From positions 1,798,001-1,862,000 of the forward strand of contig NZ_CP015772.1 in NCBI RefSeq assembly GCF_001654455.1: 64,000 nucleotides of DNA, given 5' to 3'. This document shows, piece by piece, positions 25,087-34,352 of the stretch. Under the pieces are notes generated by a model. That model made no database searches, was not told the DNA's origin, and worked only from the letters and a program-made list of their open reading frames with translations. The first letter of the stretch is position 1; every line of letters begins with the position of its first letter. Source of the stretch: Niabella ginsenosidivorans (GTDB lineage Bacteria > Bacteroidota > Bacteroidia > Chitinophagales > Chitinophagaceae). Position numbers and translations under genes: made by a program.

Positions 25087-26721
25087 TTAATACCCCGGGT
25101 TCTGTGTCAGATTTTTATTGGTCTGTATCTCAATATCCGGTATCGGCCATACATAGTTGGCCGGATTGATAAAGGTACGTACCTGTATAACCCGCATCTT
25201 ATCCTTATCCGGTACCTTGCTATAATCCGGCGTACCGTTGGCATCAATGGCAGGAGCTACGGAAAGAAATCCCCTTGGGTTACGGCCATAGCAGGGCCCG
25301 TTCAGCACTTTATCTGCGATCTTCCAGCGGATAATATCAAAATAACGCAACCCTTCTCCGGCCAGCTCTACTTTGCGTTCTTTGCGTACAACGGAACGCA
25401 GCTCGGCGCTTGTTTTTCCACTGGCGATATCAGGCATACCGGCTCTTTCCCGGATCTTATTGATGGCTGTATAAACTGATGCATCAATTTGTCCTGCTTC
25501 AATTTTTGCTTCTGCATAATTCAGCAATACCTCCGCATAGCGGATGATGATGGTATTGATCTCTGATCTTGTAGGATCTTTTTCCGAAGAATCTGCATAC
25601 TTTCTCCAACAGTAGCCGGAAAAACTTGCATAGGTATGTGTTGCATCCAGGTTATTGACACGGACAGCGGGAGACACATTGTAGTTCCAGCACATCAGGC
25701 TGTCCTTGTTGGTTTCAAACTGGTACCCGTAATACACAGAGCCGGGCAGCGCAATGGTCATGGCCAGCCTGGGATCCCTGTTTTTAAAGGGATGCGCGGG
25801 ATCATACAGAGGCGACTGATCTATGGATAACCCATCCGTGCAGTCATATGCGTCTACCAGGGCCTGCACCGGTATCCGGTTGCTGTACCCCCCGGCCATC
25901 CGGGAGCGGTAGGAAAGCGTCGTCTGATGATAGATATCGTTATAATTGAACTGGATAGCCCAGATGATCTCCTTAGAGGTTTCGCCGGACAGCATAGTAA
26001 GCGCCGCGTAATCGGGGTTCAGCACATACTCTGTTCCTTCCTGCTGCATTACCTTTTGAGCGGCTTCAATGGCATCTTCCCATTGCTCATTATAGAGGGC
26101 TACTCTTGATGCCAGCGCCCATGCGGCACCGGAAGAAACATTCATGGTGTTGGGCTGGTTGGCAGCAGGAAGCAATGCAGCTGCTGCTTTTAGCTCCGAG
26201 AGCACGAAATCAGTTACTTCCTTTTTAGGATTGCGGCCCACATAGGCTTCCTGTAAGGTCTGGCTTTTGATGATCAGCGGTACATCGCCATATAATTGTG
26301 AAAGTATGGAGTAGCTGTAGGCTCTTAAAAACCGTGCAGTGGCCTGTACATTCTGTTTGGCCTCCTCACTGGCATCGGCCACCCTGTCCATATGATCCAG
26401 CAAAAAATTGCATCGGGAAATAACGGTGTACATTGTATTCCAGATGGTGTTTACATCGCCGGCTGTGGGTGTGCCCCAGGAAGCATTGGGCGTAACATCC
26501 CTGTTGGCGGCAATGTCAGAGTACATCTCAAACCAGATGGCGTAAGGATTTTCTCCAAATCTTAAATTAAGCGGACTAAAACATCCTACCAATGCCGCCT
26601 GCATTTCAGATGCGGTGGCCGGGAAGGTTTCTGTTGAAGGCGCATCCAGGGGCAGCTTGTTGAGCTCCTTTGTGCAGGAGCATACCAGGATGATCATATA
26701 TAAATAGAATAGCTTTTTCAT
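25087..26721 (-). CDS. RagB/SusD family nutrient-binding lipoprotein
   Basis: The protein is about 544 residues from the ATG at 26721, which gives a compact lipoprotein signal (MKKLFYLYMIILVCSCTKEL). The SusD pattern is present: an N-terminal helical TPR-like part (RCNFLLDHMDRVADASEEAK, ATARFLRAYSYSILSQLYGD) and the C-terminal segment IRYAEVLLNYAEAKIEAGQ, KIRERAGMPDI, then VRKERKVELAGEGLRYFDII. It sits on the cell surface and holds the ligand over the SusC barrel. It is coupled to SusC, whose stop lies 39 bases upstream of it. The glycan is not revealed by the sequence, but GH51 downstream suggests arabinose-containing ligands. Confidence 0.93.
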   Translation of the reverse strand: MKKLFYLYMIILVCSCTKELNKLPLDAPSTETFPATASEMQAALVGCFSPLNLRFGENPYAIWFEMYSDIAANRDVTPNASWGTPTAGDVNTIWNTMYTVISRCNFLLDHMDRVADASEEAKQNVQATARFLRAYSYSILSQLYGDVPLIIKSQTLQEAYVGRNPKKEVTDFVLSELKAAAALLPAANQPNTMNVSSGAAWALASRVALYNEQWEDAIEAAQKVMQQEGTEYVLNPDYAALTMLSGETSKEIIWAIQFNYNDIYHQTTLSYRSRMAGGYSNRIPVQALVDAYDCTDGLSIDQSPLYDPAHPFKNRDPRLAMTIALPGSVYYGYQFETNKDSLMCWNYNVSPAVRVNNLDATHTYASFSGYCWRKYADSSEKDPTRSEINTIIIRYAEVLLNYAEAKIEAGQIDASVYTAINKIRERAGMPDIASGKTSAELRSVVRKERKVELAGEGLRYFDIIRWKIADKVLNGPCYGRNPRGFLSVAPAIDANGTPDYSKVPDKDKMRVIQVRTFINPANYVWPIPDIEIQTNKNLTQNPGY

Positions 26722-26760
26722 GCGTGTAAATTTTATAAAAACATGCAATTTTCTTTCGTA

Positions 26761-29700
26761 TCAGAACCTGAGGTTAATACCCAGGTTATAGGTTTTTACC
26801 TGCGGATAATAGGAACCGTTGCTGGCAGCATCGATCTCCGGATCCCAGCCCGGCCAGAAATGATCCATGGTAAACAGGTTTTCGCCGGATACATAGATCC
26901 GCAGCTGGCTGATACCGGCTTTTTGTAATAGCTGTTTGGGAATTGTATAGCCGAGCTGTATATTTTTAACCCGTAAATAGGCAGCGCTTTTCATCCAGAA
27001 ATCTGAGAGCTGGGTATTGTTGGTCTCCCCAAAAGCAAGACGTGGAAAAACGGCATTCGGATCAGGGTTATCAATGGTCCACCTGTTTTTCTGATATTCA
27101 TACGCAGTGCCGCCGGTAAGGAACGGCTGTATGGCATTGCCGGTTAAGTAACCATCTCTTTTGCCAACGCCCTGGAAGAAAACAGAAAAATCAAATCCTT
27201 TACAGGCCGCATTCAGGTTCAGGCTGTAGGTAAACCGCGGAATGGTGCTGCCCAGCACTTCCCGGTCGGATCCGTTGATGATGCCATCTTCCACCAGGTC
27301 TGCATACCGGATGTCTCCCGGAGCCAGCTTTCCGAATTGCTGGGCATGCAGGTAGCTGCCATCGGCACCAAAATCCGCTGCGGATAAAAGCCCCATAGAC
27401 TTGTAGAGATATAAGGAGTTAATCGGATAACCTTCCCTGTTTACAATCGTGCCTGTTTGCTGGATGCCTTTAAGATCCAGTACCTTATTTTTAACATCAG
27501 ACAATGTAAATGTGGCCCCATATTTAAATGCTTTTGCGGCATCAGAAGTATAATCCAGCTGCAGATCCCAGCCCTTGTTTTCCACTATCCCGGCATTTTG
27601 AAACGGCGCTGCAACACCCATTGTTTTGGGAATGCTCAGCTGCAATAAAATATCCCGGGTCTTTTTATAATAATAATCAAAAGAAACAGAAAGGTTATGC
27701 CACAACCGGGCATCCAGCCCGATATTGCTCATTTCGGTGGTTTCCCATGAAATATCCGTATTGGCCAGGCTCACAATGGCCGCGCCGTTCTGAACTTCTC
27801 CGTTGGAAACATACCTGGGATCCAGCGATACGGTGGGTGCAAAAGGATAGTTGGTACCTATTTCCTGGTTGCCCAGCTGCCCCCAGGAGGCCCGCAGTTT
27901 TAATTCATTCAATACATCCTGCGCCGCTTTCATAAATGGTTCTTCTGAAATGCGCCAGCCGGCAGAAAAGGAAGGGAAGGCGCCCCATTTGTTACCGGCA
28001 GCAAAGCGGGAAGAACCATCATAGCGCAGGTTTGCTTCCAGCAGGTATTTATTATCAAAGGCATAATTGATCCTGCCAAAATAGGAAATGAGTGTCCACT
28101 CCGTTGCATACCCGTTATTTTTCATATTGGCTGATGAACCACCGGAAAGCACAGGATAATCCGGGAACAGAAAATTATCCCGGAAGGCGCTGAAACCACT
28201 GTTAGACCCGGTGTAATACTGATAACCGGCCAGTGCACCAAGCGAATGCTTGCCAACATTTTTTGAAAAAGTAAGCGTGGCTTCCAGTTGGTTGGTCTTG
28301 TTCTGGTCCGTACTCTGATCCATGGTATTTACAGCCGGTACTGTAAAGCGCAATGCCCCGTCCGGATCATAGGTCTTAACCATATTTACAAAAGAGCGCA
28401 CATTGGGCTGGGAATAAGTAGGGGCAAAGCTGATCTTACCTGTTAAAAAATCAAAGGGCTTATAGCTTAATGAAAAGTTACCGGCCAGGGGATAGCTGGT
28501 CTCTCTCCAGAATCCTCCATTGTTGATTATGGCCACCGGGTTGACGCCGTTCTGTCCCTCTGCCCACAGACCATTGGAATATTTTACAGCCTGTACGGCA
28601 GGCAGCTTATTCATCAGTCCGAAAATAAGCGCCGTGCCGGTAGTGCTGCCCAGCGCAGCGCCTGAACCGCCCGGGAACTGTGCTACCGACTGCCGGTCAG
28701 TATTTACCAGGAATACATCGAAAGATCCGCTTAATTTCGACGACAGTTGTACATTGGCGTTCAGCCGGGCGTAGTAGCGTTTGAAGTTCACATTATCAAT
28801 CAGCCCTCCCTGGTTTAAATAGCCAAAGCTGCCGAAGAACTGAATCCTGTCTGTACCGCCGGAAGCGGTTATTACGTGATTGGTCTGGATGCCACTGCCG
28901 GTCAGTACCGCCTTCTGCCAATCCACATCCGGGTAGTGATCCGGATCTGTTGCTTTATTATTTTTATAGTTATTAATATACTCGTCGGAGTACAGCGGGC
29001 TTAAGCCCACATTGGTGTATGCTTCGTTAAGGAGCTGTATATGATCCAGCCCGTTGACCATTTTGGGCAGATTGGTGGCGCTTTGTTTGCCAACATACCC
29101 GTCATAGGAAAAGGAAAATTTTCCTTTCTTTCCCCTTTTGGTGGTAATAAGGATAACTCCGTTGGCCGCCCTGGATCCGTAAATGGCAGAGGAGGCGGCG
29201 TCCTTTAGAACGGAAATGGATTCAATGGAAGATACATCTACCGCATCCATCGACATTACAACGCCATCCACCAGCACCAGCGGGTTAGAATTATTGAGCG
29301 TGCCAATGCCGCGCACTCTTACGGTACCTCCGTCAACCCCCGGCTGGCCGGTGCTTTGTGTAATGGTAACGCCCGGTGCTACGCCCTGCAGGGCCATGGA
29401 GGTTTGTCCTACCTGGCGTTTGGCCATTTCTTCACCGGAAACGGCGGAAACGGCGCCGGTAAGGTTCACCTTTTTAGCAGTACCATAACCAATGACCACT
29501 ACTTCTTCCAATCCTCTGGTATCGGCCTCCATAGTAATGGACAATGCGGTTTTCCCTTCAACGGACAGCTCCTGTGTAAGATAGCCTACAGCAGAGCAAA
29601 CCAGTATGGCATCCGGCGCGGCTTCCAGCCGGAAGCTGCCCTGCTCATCGGACGTGGTGCCCAGTATCGGATTATTTTTTACGCTAACGGACACCCCCTG

Positions 29701-29841
29701 TAGCGGGCTGCCCTGCGCGGTGGTTATTTTTCCGCTGATCATTGTTTTCTGCTGTGCATTTAATGAAACGGAAATCAGCAGCAATGCCAGCAGGTGAATC
29801 CGGAAAGCGCTTCCGGCATAATGTAAAATCTTTTTTATCAT
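26761..29841 (-). CDS. SusC/RagA family TonB-linked outer-membrane protein
   Basis: The product is about 1026 residues from the ATG at 29841 (IKKILHYAGSAFRIHLLALL is the signal). Order: signal peptide; carboxypeptidase-like domain (about 35-110: ISGKITTAQGSPLQGVSVSV); TonB-box-like linker GLEEVVVIGYGTAKKVNLTGAV; plug domain to about residue 230; then a 22-strand barrel to the final LGINLRF, a proper outer-membrane C-terminal aromatic residue. It imports bound oligosaccharide with energy from TonB. It is followed by SusD, and a 16-bp hairpin separates it from the MFS gene upstream. Confidence 0.94.
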   Translation of the reverse strand: MIKKILHYAGSAFRIHLLALLLISVSLNAQQKTMISGKITTAQGSPLQGVSVSVKNNPILGTTSDEQGSFRLEAAPDAILVCSAVGYLTQELSVEGKTALSITMEADTRGLEEVVVIGYGTAKKVNLTGAVSAVSGEEMAKRQVGQTSMALQGVAPGVTITQSTGQPGVDGGTVRVRGIGTLNNSNPLVLVDGVVMSMDAVDVSSIESISVLKDAASSAIYGSRAANGVILITTKRGKKGKFSFSYDGYVGKQSATNLPKMVNGLDHIQLLNEAYTNVGLSPLYSDEYINNYKNNKATDPDHYPDVDWQKAVLTGSGIQTNHVITASGGTDRIQFFGSFGYLNQGGLIDNVNFKRYYARLNANVQLSSKLSGSFDVFLVNTDRQSVAQFPGGSGAALGSTTGTALIFGLMNKLPAVQAVKYSNGLWAEGQNGVNPVAIINNGGFWRETSYPLAGNFSLSYKPFDFLTGKISFAPTYSQPNVRSFVNMVKTYDPDGALRFTVPAVNTMDQSTDQNKTNQLEATLTFSKNVGKHSLGALAGYQYYTGSNSGFSAFRDNFLFPDYPVLSGGSSANMKNNGYATEWTLISYFGRINYAFDNKYLLEANLRYDGSSRFAAGNKWGAFPSFSAGWRISEEPFMKAAQDVLNELKLRASWGQLGNQEIGTNYPFAPTVSLDPRYVSNGEVQNGAAIVSLANTDISWETTEMSNIGLDARLWHNLSVSFDYYYKKTRDILLQLSIPKTMGVAAPFQNAGIVENKGWDLQLDYTSDAAKAFKYGATFTLSDVKNKVLDLKGIQQTGTIVNREGYPINSLYLYKSMGLLSAADFGADGSYLHAQQFGKLAPGDIRYADLVEDGIINGSDREVLGSTIPRFTYSLNLNAACKGFDFSVFFQGVGKRDGYLTGNAIQPFLTGGTAYEYQKNRWTIDNPDPNAVFPRLAFGETNNTQLSDFWMKSAAYLRVKNIQLGYTIPKQLLQKAGISQLRIYVSGENLFTMDHFWPGWDPEIDAASNGSYYPQVKTYNLGINLRF

Positions 29842-29891
29842 ATGGACATTATTTTGGTGATTAATACTCAATTCAGCAATCGTTTACGTAG

Positions 29892-29926
29892 CAGACCTAT
29901 AAGGTTTTTTAAACCTTATAGGTCTG
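29892..29926. terminator. Perfect 16-bp hairpin between the MFS and susC genes
   Basis: CAGACCTATAAGGTTT is followed by TTT and its exact reverse complement, AAACCTTATAGGTCTG. It begins at the base next to the MFS stop codon (29927). It may act as an attenuator or processing/stability hairpin that sets susCD levels apart from the upstream genes. A T-tract after the stem is absent in the minus direction, so a strict terminator is not proven. Similar ACCTATAAGGT palindromes occur as intergenic elements in Bacteroidota, from general knowledge. Confidence 0.65.
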
Positions 29927-31180
29927 TCATAGCCGGATGATCTGGCCCAGCTTACCGATCAGCAGTTGTACCCCGAAAAAAGTGAGCAGGTACATGAGTC
30001 CTACGGCAATAAAAACAGGCGTATAGGAAACGTTCTGAACCGTCCAGCCAATGGCAAACTGGGTAAGGATGGACGCACACCCGCCCAGCGTGCCACCCAG
30101 CCCGGTTAACGTGCCCTGTACCGATTTGGGAAATACTTCCGCCGGTAGGGTAATATTGCCCCACAGCCCGTGCCCGAACATGACGCCCGTAATGGCCATC
30201 AGGGCAATGGATAAGCTATGCGATTGAAACAACGCCAGGCAACAAAGGGGAATGAGCAGGGAAGCCGTCAGCATTACGGTTTTGCGTGCACGGTTCAGCG
30301 ACCAGCCGTTGCTGATGAGCTTCCGTGGGATAATGCCCCCGGCAATGGTACCAATGGCCAGGGCCAGGTAGGGGATCCACGCAAAATAGCCAACAAGGTT
30401 TAATGACATGCTCTGTTCTTCCTGTAAATATTTAGGGATCCAGAAAATAAGGAAATAGGTGCAGGGATCAATAAAGATACGCGCCACAAAACAACCCCAG
30501 GACTGGCGCATGCCCAGCAGTTGCCGGATGCCTGCCTTTTTTTTCGAAACCTCGGGTTCTGTATCGCTTTCTATATATTGCAGCTCTTTCTTTGTAATGC
30601 GGGGGTGGGTTTGCGGGGTATAATAATATTTCCACCAGCAATACACCCATACAAAACCGATAATACCGGTAGCTACAAAAGCAGACTGCCAGCCCCAGGC
30701 AAGGGTAATAAAGCTGACCAGCGGGGCTGCTACGGCTGCCCCTGCGGAAGAGCCTGCATTCAGCAGTCCTATGGCCAGCGCGCGTTCCTTTAACGGGAAC
30801 CATTCGGCGGCAGCTTTTACCCCTGCAGGGAAATTGCCGCTTTCTGCTGCACCCAGCAGGAACCGGGCACCACAAAACTGTGCTACGGTTTTGGCAAAAC
30901 CATGCAGCACATTGGCCACGGACCAGCCGCCGGCAAACCAGAGCAGGCTCCTGCGGGTGCCCCATTTATCTACCAGCCGCCCGCTGATGGCATACAGGAT
31001 CGTATAGCTGAGCAAAAAGGAAGAAGTGATCCAGGAATAATCCATATCTGACAACCGAAGCTCTTTCTGGATAGAGGGTGCCAGTACAGACAATACCTGC
31101 CGGTCCAGATAATTGAGCGCCGACACAAAGAACAAAAGCGCACCAATGCCCCAGCGTATATTACCGGTACCCTTATCCAT
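29927..31180 (-). CDS. MFS transporter, ACS family type
   Basis: The 417-residue protein has about twelve membrane segments. [20 protein letters not shown] after helix 1 and [20 protein letters not shown] (motif A between helices 2 and 3) mark the ACS-like (sugar acid/hexuronate) group. The [27 protein letters not shown] segment (helix 4-5; 9-residue start AESGNFPAG) is highly typical of that group. It is likely to import a released sugar or sugar acid. Its start overlaps the stop of the FAD oxidoreductase gene by eight bases, so the two are translationally coupled. SusC, SusD and GH51 follow. Confidence 0.9.
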   Translation of the reverse strand: MDKGTGNIRWGIGALLFFVSALNYLDRQVLSVLAPSIQKELRLSDMDYSWITSSFLLSYTILYAISGRLVDKWGTRRSLLWFAGGWSVANVLHGFAKTVAQFCGARFLLGAAESGNFPAGVKAAAEWFPLKERALAIGLLNAGSSAGAAVAAPLVSFITLAWGWQSAFVATGIIGFVWVYCWWKYYYTPQTHPRITKKELQYIESDTEPEVSKKKAGIRQLLGMRQSWGCFVARIFIDPCTYFLIFWIPKYLQEEQSMSLNLVGYFAWIPYLALAIGTIAGGIIPRKLISNGWSLNRARKTVMLTASLLIPLCCLALFQSHSLSIALMAITGVMFGHGLWGNITLPAEVFPKSVQGTLTGLGGTLGGCASILTQFAIGWTVQNVSYTPVFIAVGLMYLLTFFGVQLLIGKLGQIIRL

Positions 31181-32666
31181 GCTCCATATCTTTAAAAGGA
31201 TTAAAATGGCTGGCCGCCGCCCCGGAACCGTCTCCCTTGGTCAGGGCCAGTTTGGCGTTGGCTTCCATCGGGTCTTCCATACCAATAAGGTATTGCCCCT
31301 GTTCAATCAATGCGGCCCTCAATGCTTTTGTATCTACCTCTCTGGTGGTCAGTTGCTGCTTTACCATGGCGGCGGCCGCAACACCGGCACCCTGGCCAAT
31401 ACCCATGCAGGTGGCCATTACACGTGCGGAGCCAAAGGCGGTATGTGTGGCGGAAATGCTTCTGCCGGCTACCAGTACATTGTCCAGCCCGGCCGGCAGC
31501 AGGCTGCGGTAAGGAATTTCGTAAACGGCCTTGCCGGATCCCGTAAAGATCTGCTGTTCCCCTTCCGGCGGGTGAATGTCGATGGCAAAAGTGCCGCAGG
31601 CAATGCCATCCTCAAAAGCGCGGTTGGAAAGTACATCCTGTTCGGTCAGTTTATAGTCGCCTTTTATATGCCTTGTTTCCCGCACGCCCACCTGCACGCC
31701 CGTGTCCAGGATATATGAGTTTTCAAAACCACCCACATGTTTTTTCAGAAAGTTATGGATCGCCCAGGCCTGTGAGCGGGTCTCCACTTCCGCGCGTGTA
31801 AGATCAGCGGCATTGGTGCCGTCGATGCCCTGGAGCCGGGTGGCATTCACTGCTATTTGTCCCTCCTGTGGTAACTGGTAAAATAAAATCCTGGGTGCTG
31901 CGTCTTTGGGAAACTCACCCGTTTCCATGCCTTTTTTTACCAGCTCCTTTAGCCCCAGAAATGCGATGGCTTCGCTGGAATCAATTTCTTCATCGGTAGG
32001 AGCGTCCTTCAGCAGGTCGCGGTTTTGTTTCATCCAGTTTCTGAGCGTTGTTATATCAATACCGCCGATGCGGTAAAACAGGGTCACCGGCTGCATGGCG
32101 CCGTCTTCTTCGCGGCCTTTTACAAACGGTGCCCCGGCCATCGCCGCAATATCAGCATCAGCAGAGCAGTCAATGATCACCTGCGGGCAAATGGCCTGGC
32201 GGCCTGATTTATTTTCGATAATAACAGCAGTAACTTTCCCGTTCTCTTTCTGTACCCCCACTGCCCATGTATGTAATAACAGTTCCACACCTGCTTCCTG
32301 TGCCATCTGAAATAAAAGGTATTTCATACCTTCCGGGTCAAAGGGCGTCATGGAAGCATTGTCAAACGTAAGATCGGTAATATGGCCCTGTGAAGATTTT
32401 AATGCAACGAGCCGGTTTACCAGTTCACCGGCAATACCGCGGATCACCTGTTTGCCTTGCACATCATGAAAGGTGAACATGGGGTTTACCATTGCAATGG
32501 TTAAGTTTCCTCCCAGGAAGCCATAACGTTCCAGCAGCAGCACTTTTGCCCCGTTCCTTGCAGCGGCAATGGCTGCGCCAATACCCGCAGGGCCTGCACC
32601 CACTACCAGCACTTCCGGGCGGGCATATACCGGCAGCGCTCGTTTTTCTTCTTCAATAAAATTCAT
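31173..32666 (-). CDS. FAD-dependent oxidoreductase (PF12831 type)
   Basis: The 497-residue protein has an N-terminal dinucleotide-binding motif [20 protein letters not shown] and the second FAD strand [14 protein letters not shown], with a GG after the E/D, as in the FAD_oxidored family. C-terminal [20 protein letters not shown] and [14 protein letters not shown]-like ends ([20 protein letters not shown]) close the FAD site. No signal peptide is seen, so it is cytoplasmic. Family members occur in sugar-use loci but their substrates are mostly unknown. It is the first gene of the sugar-use operon, divergent from lacI, and overlaps the MFS gene by eight bases. Confidence 0.88.
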   Translation of the reverse strand: MNFIEEEKRALPVYARPEVLVVGAGPAGIGAAIAAARNGAKVLLLERYGFLGGNLTIAMVNPMFTFHDVQGKQVIRGIAGELVNRLVALKSSQGHITDLTFDNASMTPFDPEGMKYLLFQMAQEAGVELLLHTWAVGVQKENGKVTAVIIENKSGRQAICPQVIIDCSADADIAAMAGAPFVKGREEDGAMQPVTLFYRIGGIDITTLRNWMKQNRDLLKDAPTDEEIDSSEAIAFLGLKELVKKGMETGEFPKDAAPRILFYQLPQEGQIAVNATRLQGIDGTNAADLTRAEVETRSQAWAIHNFLKKHVGGFENSYILDTGVQVGVRETRHIKGDYKLTEQDVLSNRAFEDGIACGTFAIDIHPPEGEQQIFTGSGKAVYEIPYRSLLPAGLDNVLVAGRSISATHTAFGSARVMATCMGIGQGAGVAAAAMVKQQLTTREVDTKALRAALIEQGQYLIGMEDPMEANAKLALTKGDGSGAAASHFNPFKDMEHG

Positions 32667-32735
32667 ATGACAACTAATTTTCTGCTAATCTATTGCCCAA
32701 TAACCGATAAAACAATGAATCGGATCATAAATTAT

Positions 32736-32763
32736 GCGGGAACATTCCCGCAACCGTTCCCGC
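32736..32763. promoter_or_regulatory. Palindromic operator-like sites in the lacI/FAD-oxidoreductase divergent gap
   Basis: GCGGGAACATTCCCGC (32736-32751) is a 16-base inverted repeat with 7-base arms. Its right half recurs as GTTCCCGC at 32756-32763. TATCTTTC at 32771-32778 resembles the Bacteroidota -7 element TAnnTTTG with one change and lies about 25 bases before the lacI start. I infer a LacI-family operator controlling one or both divergent units. Confidence 0.6.
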
Positions 32764-32801
32764 AATTTCGTATCTTTCCAAATAAGGAACGATTTTGTTT
32801 T

Positions 32802-33830
32802 ATGAAGAATCATCAGATAACGATCATTGATATTGCGCGGGAACTGGGCATCTCCAAGTCTACCGTTTCCCGTGCTTTGACCAACAGCACCAACATCAGC
32901 CCGGAAACGAGGGAGGCGGTACTTAAAAAAGCAAAGGAACTGGATTACCAGCCCAATATGCTGGCGCTGGGCCTTATCCGTAATGAATCGCGCACCCTTG
33001 GTGTGGTGATACCGGATATACAGAAACCATTTTTTGCTGCTATTGTAAGCGGCATTCAGCATACGGTAAGCCGTATTGGCTATCGTATTGTGATTGCGCA
33101 GTCGGACGAATCGCCCGAAGTGGAAAAAGAAAATATAAAGGCCCTCATGCTGAGCCGCGTGGATGGTTTTATTGTATGCCATACCCGCGATACAAAAGAC
33201 TTTGAGCACATTAAGCTGCTGCATGGTAAAGGCTACCCGCTGGTGTCTTTTGCCCGTATTTGCCCGGAGCTGCCCATACCCAAAGTGGTGGAAGATGATT
33301 TTAACGGGCTTTATACCACTACCCAGCATCTGATAGAACAGGGTAAAAAAAGGATCGCGCTCCTGGCGGGGCCACGGCAACTGCTGGCCAGCAAATTACG
33401 GGTGAACGGGTATAAGGTGGCATTGCAGCAGCATGGTATTCCGTTTGATAAAGAACTGGTGGCGCATACAAAATTCCTGCACGACCAGGTGGCGGCTGCA
33501 CTGGAACGCTGGCTAAGTCTGAAAAACCCGCCGGATGGAATCTGCACGGTGTATGATGCCGGCGCAGTAAAGCTGGTTGAACTGCTGAAACAAAAAGGCA
33601 TAAAGGTCCCGGATGAGATCGCTGTTGCGGGTTTTGGAGATGATCCTGCCGCATCCATCATAGAGCCGGGGCTGACCTCCTATGCGCAAAAGCCTTATGA
33701 AATAGGAGTGGTTGCCGGCAGGTACATGCTGGACCTGCTGAACAAAAAATACCCCGTGCATCATTCGGACATGACCATTTGCAAGGGAACGCTGGTAGTA
33801 CGCAAATCAACCTGCAGCCGGCTCAGATAG
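32802..33830 (+). CDS. LacI-family transcriptional regulator
   Basis: The protein is 342 residues from the ATG at 32802. This start is chosen because the helix-turn-helix follows at once (ITIIDIARELGISKSTVSRA, then LTNSTNISPETREAVLKKAK). A longer frame upstream would add an unlikely non-homologous extension and would run over the operator-like palindromes. The periplasmic-binding-like effector domain fills about residues 60-340 (TLGVVIPDIQKPFFAAIVSG, DEIAVAGFGDDPAASIIEPG). It is divergent from the FAD-oxidoreductase/SusCD/GH51 operon and probably controls it in response to a sugar. Effector unknown. Confidence 0.93.
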   Translation: MKNHQITIIDIARELGISKSTVSRALTNSTNISPETREAVLKKAKELDYQPNMLALGLIRNESRTLGVVIPDIQKPFFAAIVSGIQHTVSRIGYRIVIAQSDESPEVEKENIKALMLSRVDGFIVCHTRDTKDFEHIKLLHGKGYPLVSFARICPELPIPKVVEDDFNGLYTTTQHLIEQGKKRIALLAGPRQLLASKLRVNGYKVALQQHGIPFDKELVAHTKFLHDQVAAALERWLSLKNPPDGICTVYDAGAVKLVELLKQKGIKVPDEIAVAGFGDDPAASIIEPGLTSYAQKPYEIGVVAGRYMLDLLNKKYPVHHSDMTICKGTLVVRKSTCSRLR

Positions 33831-33999
33831 GGGGAGTGCCCGGTGCCATTTACGAAGCAGCGCATTGTATGCTTTAAACATGGTGACCTGTAACAGAAAC
33901 CGATTTCCTGAACCGGTAATAGTGTATGGTCAGGAGAATAAAATAAGGAAGAAAAATGGCGGCGATATCGCCCATTAATACCTTTTAGATTAAAATCCG

Positions 34000-34075
34000 T
34001 TCAATAAGCAATCTCGTGGGAGCTTGTCGAACCATAATTCATTTGACAAACTTCCTTCGTCAGGATGACAATACT
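34000..34075. repeat. Short copy of the dispersed repeat
   Basis: CGTTCAATAAGCAATCTCG, GAGCTTGTCGAACCAT and CTTCGTCAGGATGACAAT match units in the repeat clusters at 19563 and 23030. It lies in the 520-base gap between lacI and the alpha-2-macroglobulin gene. Apart from the candidate small membrane ORF nearby, I see nothing else in this gap. Confidence 0.7.
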
Positions 34076-34266
34076 TTTTTTAAAGCATCTAATTGGTATA
34101 AAACCAGCAGTACAATAACAATAAGCAAAGGCAGCAGGAAAAAGCTGCGCAATGAGTGCCAGCGATGGACACGGATGCTTTTATTAAGATTCAGATAGAT
34201 GGTGGCGGAGCCGATCGCCATCATTAGAATGATGCCAACACTGCTGATACATGCACTGCCGCACAA
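34060..34266 (-). CDS. Possible small membrane protein (uncertain start or frameshift)
   Basis: The open frame starts at a TTG and gives 68 residues with two hydrophobic stretches (ISSVGIILMMAIGSATIYL and FFLLPLLIVIVLLVLYQLD). In-frame codons before the TTG look coding too (GPGCSAAIIACC, then VTPLCG), but no in-frame ATG precedes them. If one base is removed from the eight-base A run at 34314-34321 (a T run on this strand), an ATG at 34324 would start an 87-residue protein with three membrane helices. I do not recognise a family. Its 3' end overlaps a dispersed-repeat unit, which weakens the case. Confidence 0.35.
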   Translation of the reverse strand: MCGSACISSVGIILMMAIGSATIYLNLNKSIRVHRWHSLRSFFLLPLLIVIVLLVLYQLDALKKVLSS

Positions 34267-34352
34267 GGGAGTGACACAACAGGCGATGATAGCAGCACTG
34301 CAGCCGGGTCCATAAAAAAAACATTATGTTGCTTTGTAACAATAGGGTTGCT

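Noticed and set aside
31113-31718. 201-residue plus-strand frame over the FAD oxidoreductase
   Set aside because: Antisense by-product of the FAD-binding C-terminus; composition (many Gly, His, Cys) is not protein-like in context.
32685-33380. 231-residue open frame on the minus strand opposite lacI
   Set aside because: It overlaps the LacI helix-turn-helix and effector domain in antisense and covers the operator-like palindromes; no protein family features.
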